Positions 7,099-11,532 of a stretch of DNA of 11,532 nucleotides are shown one piece after another. The position numbers were made by a program, and so were the translations under genes. The stretch lies in assembly GCA_001247695.2 (NCBI GenBank), contig LGRX02035016.1, positions 1 through 11,532 on the forward strand, in the 5' to 3' direction. Every line of letters starts with the position of its first letter. Positions within the stretch are counted from its first letter, which is position 1. The notes beneath the pieces are model-generated. The model was given only the letters and a program-made list of their open reading frames with translations, searched no databases and was not told where the DNA came from. The stretch comes from Cymbomonas tetramitiformis (Eukaryota; Chlorophyta; Pyramimonadophyceae; Pyramimonadales; Pyramimonadaceae).

Positions 7099-7361
7099 CT
7101 GCTCCGGGAGGCTTTGGCAGAGCTCGGGAGGGCGGGCGCGAACGTGTTGCTTGCCGGCAAGGACGCCCGGACGCCAGCGCATATGGCTGCTGGAGGGGGA
7201 CATGTGGAGACACTTCAGAGCTTCGGAGGGCGGGCGTGGACATCGGCCATGCTGACAAGGACGGGCGGATGCATGTTCACGAGGCCGCCAGAAGGGGACA
7301 CGTGGACCTCGTGGAGGCGCTGAGGTTACATTTGGGGGCGTTTTCTGCCTCTGGTATTTGA
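7099..7361 (+). pseudogene. Ankyrin-repeat remnant with frameshift
   Basis: Two ankyrin units are visible in different frames. The first, from 7099, reads LAELGRAGANVLLAGKDART and continues PAHMAAGGGHVETL, containing the repeat's TPAH core and GGHVE end. Near 7214-7222 the frame shifts by one base, and the second unit continues as LRRAGVDIGHADKDGRMHVH then EAARRGHVDLVEALR, to a stop at 7359-7361. The second unit has MHVHEAA where TPAHEAA is expected. Ankyrin repeats mediate protein-protein contacts. A one-base shift between otherwise good units, with no flanking start or domain, indicates a broken fragment, although an intron or sequencing error cannot be excluded. Similar debris lies at 8514-9038. 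Confidence 0.65.
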
Positions 7362-7441
7362 CCTCCGGGTCGGTATCAGCAGGGCAGGAGAGCGGTGCGG
7401 AGTTCGTCATTGGACTCTGCGTCGGGAAGGGCACTCCGCCT
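7332..7441. repeat. Dispersed repeat, copy A
   Basis: About 110 bp (TTGGGGGCGTTTTCTG to GGGCACTCCGCCT) that recurs at 10255-10361 with about two substitutions and a 3-bp (GTC) difference. In one plus frame the indel is a clean codon insertion (GAEFVIGLCVGKG versus GAEFIGLCVGKG). This copy abuts the ankyrin remnant and overlaps its last codons. Confidence 0.93.
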
Positions 7442-7512
7442 ACACCACCCGCCCCCCCACGGTTCGTGTGCGGTCTGTCTCTCCTGGCTAGGAGGGCAGT
7501 AGGAATACTGCA

Positions 7513-8260
7513 GTGACGACATCGAGTTCGGTTGAAACCGTATACCGACGTACGGTTAATTTTCAGGCGACGCACTCGATACCGTCGGCTCTAGGAAAAA
7601 CGCGATACCGTGTGACACCGTCACCGTCGGTTGAAATTGGGCAGCGCCCTCGGGGAAAACCGCAATCGATGCGCGAATTTCCATGGCGATACCGCAACCG
7701 TCGATTCAAATCGGGTTTCGATATCGGCCATGAAACCGATACCGTGGAAACCAATGGCATCAGTGTATGCGACCGTTGGACCGAGGATGGCATGGCATTG
7801 GCTCCAGGCCCAAGCCGCCGTCAGCAAGGATTTGTGCCCTTCTTATCTATCGCTTGCTGTCTTTGTTGTGTTTGTGACACGCGACTAAGGTCTCTCAAAC
7901 GGTTCAAAGCCCACGCCACTCTCACTTATGAATTTGGTGCCTCTGCGATGTTCGGACCAGTTTTCAAGCTGAGAAGTTAAATGAATATTTGCTGTGCTGT
8001 GACATTTCCTTAGCTGGCGAAAACCGCAGTTCACTCGAAATGTTCGAGGGAAATGCAATGACGATACCGAAACCGACGGCATACGTAACATCACGACGCC
8101 GCAAGAAACCGTAACCGATGATAACGAGTATGTCACGAACTCAAACACGTAAAGATGAAATAAGTGACGATACCGCACGGCATCGATACCGCCAAGACAG
8201 TTCGAGCCTCGAAACCGTCGAGGACGATTTTGAACTCGATGTCGTCACTGGAATACTGTC
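7513..8260. repeat. CGATACCG / AAACCG motif-rich block
   Basis: Exact CGATACCG occurs at 7577, 7603, 7687, 7737, 8062, 8168 and 8184, all on the plus strand, together with many ACCGT, GAAACCG and TCGAT words. Spacing is irregular (16-325 bp). Two parts look like diverged copies: about 7655-7715 and 8018-8085 both run from a GAAAACCGCA-type start to CGATACCGNAACCGNCG. A 155-codon open frame (7513-7980) crosses part of it but has no recognisable domain. Confidence 0.75.
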
Positions 8261-8513
8261 CCTGTCTCTTGCGACCACTAAAGGGGCAACCCTCATGGCG
8301 CTATCCCAGAGGTTGATGCTTGGGGGTAACACCACTTGCACCGTTCAACCGGCCATAGCTTCTAGGGCGGGGTGGCACCCGTCCATACCCACCACCAAGG
8401 GAAATTCGTCTTGGCCCGAAATTCGGGCGGGGCGGCCCGTGGGCGTGGAGCTCAAGAGATTCCAATGCATACGTTTCGTCAAAAGCTGACATTGACTTAT
8501 TGACATTCAAGGG
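8261..8513. other. Spacer, no gene supported
   Basis: GC-rich at 8365-8450, with a short inverted repeat CCCGAA-A-TTCGGG at 8415-8427. Open frames on both strands are short and unrecognised. Confidence 0.45.
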
Positions 8514-9038
8514 ACAGGCGCAGACCTCAGCCATGCGGAGAATTGCGGCCGGAAGCTTGCTCACGAGGCTGCCAGAGGGGGTCACCGGTGGAGGCGCCAA
8601 CCTGCTTCAGGGGGTGGGCGCGGACCATATCCTTGCCGACATGAAGGGCCGGACGCCTGCGCACGAGACTGCCAGAGGGGGACATGTGGTGGGCTGAGCA
8701 TGCATGAGGTGGCGGGTGTAGACCTCAGCAATGCTGACAAATTGGGGCCAAATTTGCCTTTTAATGGACCTGGGGGCTGTTAGCCCAAGCTCAGTGACGC
8801 CAACGCCTATGCGGAGTGCCCAATTTGGTGATGACCATCTCGACACGGCTGACTGACACATGTGCTTCCACTATGCCAGACACTTTCCGGTACCATGCCT
8901 TGCGCCAAATGATGACTCAGTCAGTGCCTGCCACTCCAGATCACCATCGATCCACATTGCACCGCACGAGACTGCCATTGGGGACACGTGGAGGCGCTTA
9001 GGGAACTTCAGGAGGCGGGCGCACTCACAGAAAAATAA
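8514..9038 (+). pseudogene. Ankyrin-repeat remnants, multiply frameshifted
   Basis: At least four ankyrin fragments follow each other in changing frames. From 8514: TGADLSHAENCGRKLAHEAA then RGGHR. In the next frame, to TGA 8695-8697: GADHILADMKGRTPAHETAR then GGHVVG. From 8712: AGVDLSNADKLG, ending at TAG 8781-8783. From about 8982: GHVEALRELQEAGALTEK, ending at TAA 9036-9038. The TPAHE/GGHVEAL landmarks make the family clear. The frame changes, internal stops and the 200-bp unrelated stretch (about 8784-8955) show decay. Units resemble those at 7099-7361, so both may derive from one gene or gene family split by insertion of the motif-rich block. Confidence 0.65.
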
Positions 9039-9050
9039 GGCCTCAATTCC

Positions 9051-9262
9051 CACTCAATTGAGTGTGAACTGAGGGCAAACTGAGGGTAAACTGAGTGCGA
9101 ATTGAGGGTGATCTGAGTGCGATCTGAGGGTGATCTGAGTGCGAACTGAGTGCGAACTGAGGGTGATCTGAGTGCGAACTGAGGGTGATCTGAGTGCGAA
9201 CTGAGCGACTCAGTTCATACTCAGTTCATACTCAGTTCATACTCAGTTCATACTCAGCTTAT
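9051..9262. repeat. Opposed 11-bp tandem arrays (large inverted structure)
   Basis: From 9057, thirteen contiguous 11-bp units of the form WCTGAGKGYGA (alternating ACTGAGTGCGA and TCTGAGGGTGA types) run to 9199, followed by a partial unit. From 9208, five 11-bp units ACTCAGTTCAT (the last is ACTCAGCTTAT) run to 9262 in inverted orientation. The junction is GAACTGAG-CGA-CTCAGTTC, an 8-bp stem with a 3-nt loop (9198-9216). The outer edge starts with the perfect 14-bp palindrome CACTCAATTGAGTG (9051-9064). Confidence 0.93.
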
Positions 9263-9270
9263 TACACTGC

Positions 9271-9316
9271 ATGAATTCGCGTATTCCCAATTCGCGAATT
9301 CCCACATTCGCGAATT
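9271..9316. repeat. ATTCGCG short repeats with palindrome
   Basis: ATTCGCG occurs at 9275, 9290 and 9306 (spacing 15 and 16), each followed by NATTCC. AATTCGCGAATT at 9289-9300 is a perfect 12-bp palindrome. It directly follows the opposed 11-bp arrays. Confidence 0.85.
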
Positions 9317-10162
9317 CCTACAGAATGAATACATGTTTGTATATATGCATATATATATCTCACATATTTGGCGAAATAAATACTAACCGTTGAGAAACCG
9401 CTACTACTAACCGTTTGAGTCAACAATGTTTTTAGTTGGTATATATGTTCGGATAAATCTTTGACCAGTCAACGTTTTATCAACTGATGATATTAACGTT
9501 GCGCCCACGCAAGAACCGACCACAAAAGCTGATAATTCATACTGCATTATTTCCTAGCCGTGTTATATTCTTGCACAGCAAACCAAATGAAGTTTCAGAT
9601 GCAGTGATACATAATAACTATACAGCATGCATGCGAGCATGCAATGGATGGGTAGACAGCCACCTAGGCACAAGGAATCGCACAACGCAAGGGAACACAA
9701 TTCAGGCACACGTTGACAATATATATTTCTAATATTACACCTTTTAAAATATTACTCGAAATGGTTTTGTGTTTTCTATCCTAGTGCTATTCTTTTGTTT
9801 TTGGCCAACCCTAGTTGGCAGTATCACATTCATCAACCTGACAGCAACACTATCTATACGCATGCGACCTCAGCGACATGAGAACATCTCCAGCGGCATC
9901 AACGCAGTTGCTCGTTCCAGCGACATCTGCAGTTGCGCAACCCCGACCTAGTTAGCACAAAATGATATGCAGAACAGAAACGGACCTTATTTTGGAAGGC
10001 AGCGACAACGCACACACATATAACAATATGAACAAACTCACCTGCGTGTATGGAAGCAGTGATGCTCTTGGTCGCTCCCACATGCGCGCTGCAGCCGAAA
10101 TACATACTGCGTTGTTAGTATAAAAGGCATAAGGAATTATGCAACAGTAACACAGGAAACTC
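9317..10162. other. AT-rich spacer, no gene supported
   Basis: Contains an ATATATGCATATAT palindrome (9341-9354), two copies of TACTAACCGTTGAG/TACTAACCGTTTGAG (9381-9394, 9405-9419) and several 60-95-codon open frames on both strands (e.g. plus 9487-9732 and 9769-9951; minus 9952-10239) with no recognisable domains. Confidence 0.5.
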
Positions 10163-10167
10163 AAAAA
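10163..10167 (-). terminator. T5 run, possible Pol III terminator
   Basis: Five A on the plus strand read as TTTTT on the minus strand, six bases beyond the 3' acceptor strand of the tRNA-like sequence. This is the position and form of a simple RNA polymerase III terminator. Confidence 0.35.
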
Positions 10168-10173
10168 CTCAGC

Positions 10174-10242
10174 GGGGTGAGTTGGCTTCGAACCAACAAC
10201 TCCTAGACCGGTGGTCTGGCGAGATGCAACACATATCACCCC
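10174..10242 (-). tRNA. tRNA-like sequence with degenerate D arm (possible pseudogene)
   Basis: On the minus strand the ends GGGGTGA and TCACCCC form a perfect 7-bp acceptor stem. GTTGG-TTCGAAG-CCAAC forms a perfect 5-bp T stem with a 7-nt loop, and GGTTCGAAGCC matches the Pol III B box. An anticodon-like arm CCAGA-CCACCGG-TCTAG has four of five pairs and a 7-nt loop, followed by a 5-nt variable region. However, base 33 is C rather than U, the triplet would be ACC, the D region is about three bases short, and no A box is recognisable. It is 69 nt without CCA. A tRNA pseudogene or tRNA-derived element is more likely than a working tRNA. Confidence 0.45.
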
Positions 10243-10254
10243 TTTCCTTCGATC

Positions 10255-10361
10255 TTGGGGGCGTTTTCTGGCTCTGGTATTTGACCTCCGGGTCGGTATC
10301 AGCAGGGCAGGAGAGCGGTGCGGAGTTCATTGGACTCTGTGTCGGGAAGGGCACTCCGCCT
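10255..10361. repeat. Dispersed repeat, copy B
   Basis: 107 bp nearly identical to 7332-7441 (about two substitutions plus the 3-bp GTC difference). It lies 12 bp from the tRNA-like sequence, which the first copy does not have next to it. Open frames across it exist on both strands, but only the repeat itself is conserved. Confidence 0.93.
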
Positions 10362-10439
10362 CCAAGCGGTCCCTCCTGGTACGCGTGCGCAGCCGGACTG
10401 AAGGCTGCTGCACGGCTAAATGGAGTGCCACCCCCGTCC

Positions 10440-11230
10440 CGCCCCTTTGGGCGGCCGGATTGTCCTTGTGCCTGTTCTGTACTTGTTTGCTTTTTGTGCT
10501 TCGTCGCCCTGTGTCCGTTTCTCTTCCCCCTTTTGTCTTGAATTTGTGCACTCGTGCTTTTCGTTTGGCAGCTTGGCCCTCTGTTCAGTGTTGCACCAAC
10601 CTTGTGCAGCCTCCTGCCTGCCGGCTCTCTCCCCCTCTTCCCCTCTTGGCTGCTGTCTCTCTGCCCCCTCTCCTGGTCTGTGGCATGTTGCTCTCTGCTC
10701 CCCCTTTCCTCTTGCCTCGGCAGCCCCCTGCTGCCTCCTCCTCCTTCCCTCTCGCCTTGCTCGAGCCATGGCAGCCTCCTGCTTGCCGGCTCTCCTCCCC
10801 CCGCCCATCTTCTTCCCTTGAGCCACGGCTGCCTCCCGCTCGCTTCTGCTTGCTGCCCCTTTGTTCCTTGGCCTAGCCCCGGCCCAGCTCTGTTCTGAGA
10901 TGCTCTTCGTGCTTCGCCGCCCTGCTTTGCTTGCTTCTGCTGGCCTCTGCTGGTTGCTCCCCTCTGTTCCTCGGCCTGGCCGCCTCATGTGCGCCGGCCT
11001 GCCTCCCGTCTCGCCTCGTCCCTCTCTCCCCCCTGCGTTTGCCCTGTCCCCCTGTCCCCTGTCCCCCCAGGCGGCTGGACATTCCAGCACCCTGCCACGC
11101 TTGGGAACGACCCTGATGATGCCTCCGTCCCCTGCGTCTGCCTCTCTCTTCCTCCCTCCCGCGCCCCCCTGCTTCCCTGGAGTGCTGTCTGTCCCTCGTC
11201 GCCCCTCGCTTGCCTGCCTTGCCTTGTGGG
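10440..11230. repeat. Pyrimidine-rich region with diverged duplications
   Basis: The plus strand is strongly C+T-rich for about 0.8 kb. Recurring phrases show it is built of diverged copies: GCAGCCTCCTGCNTGCCGGC at 10606 and 10771; TGTGCTTCGTCGCCCTG near 10495 and CGTGCTTCGCCGCCCTG near 10908; TTGTTCCTTGGCCTAGC at 10861 and CTGTTCCTCGGCCTGGC at 10964. Long open frames on both strands (e.g. plus 10211-10876, minus 10416-11090) give Leu/Ser/Pro- or Arg/Gly/Glu-rich peptides that simply mirror the skew. No gene is supported. Confidence 0.7.
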
Positions 11231-11264
11231 AAATTCATTCCCGGGTGTTGTGACTTGCTGATGA

Positions 11265-11532
11265 GTGACGCTTGGCTGAGTGTGGGGCTCGGAGGGGGGG
11301 TGGTGCGGCCGGCGGGTGGGGCTCGGAAGGGGTGTGGTGCATTGCTTGGCTGGAGTGTGGGGCGCGGCAGTGTTGCGATGCATGGCCTGAGTGTGGGGAC
11401 CGGCGGAGGTGTGTACAGCTTGAGTGTGGGGTGGCTTGGGGTGGCGCATGGCTTGGGTGGGACACGGCAAGGGTGCGGTGCATGACCTGGGTGTGGGGAC
11501 CGGCAGGATGTGGCGCATGGCGTGGGTGCGGG
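11265..11532. repeat. G-rich minisatellite, about 35-bp units
   Basis: Units of roughly 31-38 bp built on GAGTGTGGGG(C/A)YCGG and GGTGCATGGC recur at about 11278, 11314, 11352, 11390, 11421, 11454, 11491 and 11524, continuing past the window end. The plus strand is very G-rich with many G3-G8 runs, so G-quadruplexes are possible. Encoded peptides (LSVGTGGG-type) follow the repeat and are not taken as a gene. Confidence 0.85.

Noticed and set aside
6882..7361. One intact 159-codon ankyrin protein
   Set aside because: Only the last part is ankyrin-like; the first ankyrin unit lies in another frame and the N-terminal part is a translation of GC-rich repeats, so it was recorded as a frameshifted remnant.
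7513..7980. 155-codon plus-strand frame
   Set aside because: It crosses the CGATACCG-rich block, has no domain, and competing frames exist on both strands.
9769..9951. 60-codon frame with a signal-peptide-like hydrophobic start
   Set aside because: Short, AT-rich hydrophobic codons (TTT/TTG/CTA) arise easily by chance; there is no family match or context.
10174..10242. Functional tRNA with a definite anticodon
   Set aside because: C at position 33, a mismatch in the anticodon stem, a short D region and no A box make a confident isotype call unsafe.
10211..11090. Overlapping 221-codon plus and 224-codon minus frames
   Set aside because: Long frames are expected in strongly pyrimidine/purine-skewed DNA; the peptides are low-complexity mirrors of the skew.

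Overview
The window looks like eukaryotic nuclear DNA, most likely from an alga or other protist, and is dominated by repeats rather than genes. The reasons are: no operon-like coding layout, several unrelated minisatellite families, a perfect 5' splice-site sequence (CAG|GTGAGT), decayed ankyrin repeats of an expanded-family type (GRTPAH-like cores ending in GGHV), and sharp changes in base composition. The ankyrin and repeat style reminded me of large repeat-rich green algal (prasinophyte) genomes, but that is only an impression. No complete, confidently named gene is present.

Layout. 1-443: a short open stretch that could be an exon ending at a consensus splice donor. 460-521: a 31-bp tandem duplication. 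632-1712: a minisatellite of about 41 units averaging 26.5 bp. 1775-2140: an unrelated 38-bp minisatellite. 2598-3281: the longest open frame outside the repeats (227 codons), unrecognised. 3500-5200: an AT-rich island holding a 921-bp element with 26-bp terminal inverted repeats (3828-4748) and a small cysteine-rich ORF, followed by palindromes and an (AC)n microsatellite. 5602-6084: an ORF whose C-terminal half resembles the DUF4216-type domain at the end of plant CACTA (En/Spm) transposases. It is followed by a perfect 282-bp-period tandem duplication (6099-6655) and ten exact copies of TTAGCATG in both orientations (6113-6763), which look like subterminal repeats. Together, 5602-6785 may be the 3' part of a CACTA-like transposon.

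7099-7361 and 8514-9038 hold frameshifted ankyrin-repeat remnants. Between them lies a 0.7-kb block (about 7513-8260) with seven exact copies of CGATACCG. 9051-9262 is a striking pair of opposed 11-bp tandem arrays meeting at a small hairpin. 9317-10160 has no supported gene. 10174-10242 (minus) folds partly as a tRNA, with perfect acceptor and T arms, a perfect B box and a downstream T5 run, but a degenerate D arm. Beside it is one copy (10255-10361) of a dispersed repeat whose other copy is at 7332-7441. 10440-11230 is pyrimidine-rich on the plus strand, and 11265 to the end is a G-rich minisatellite of about 35 bp that runs off the window.

I see no set of genes working together. The main biological content is mobile-element remains, ankyrin pseudogene debris and structured repeats. 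The most promising leads are the TIR element, the CACTA-like 3' end, the opposed 11-bp arrays and the CGATACCG cluster.
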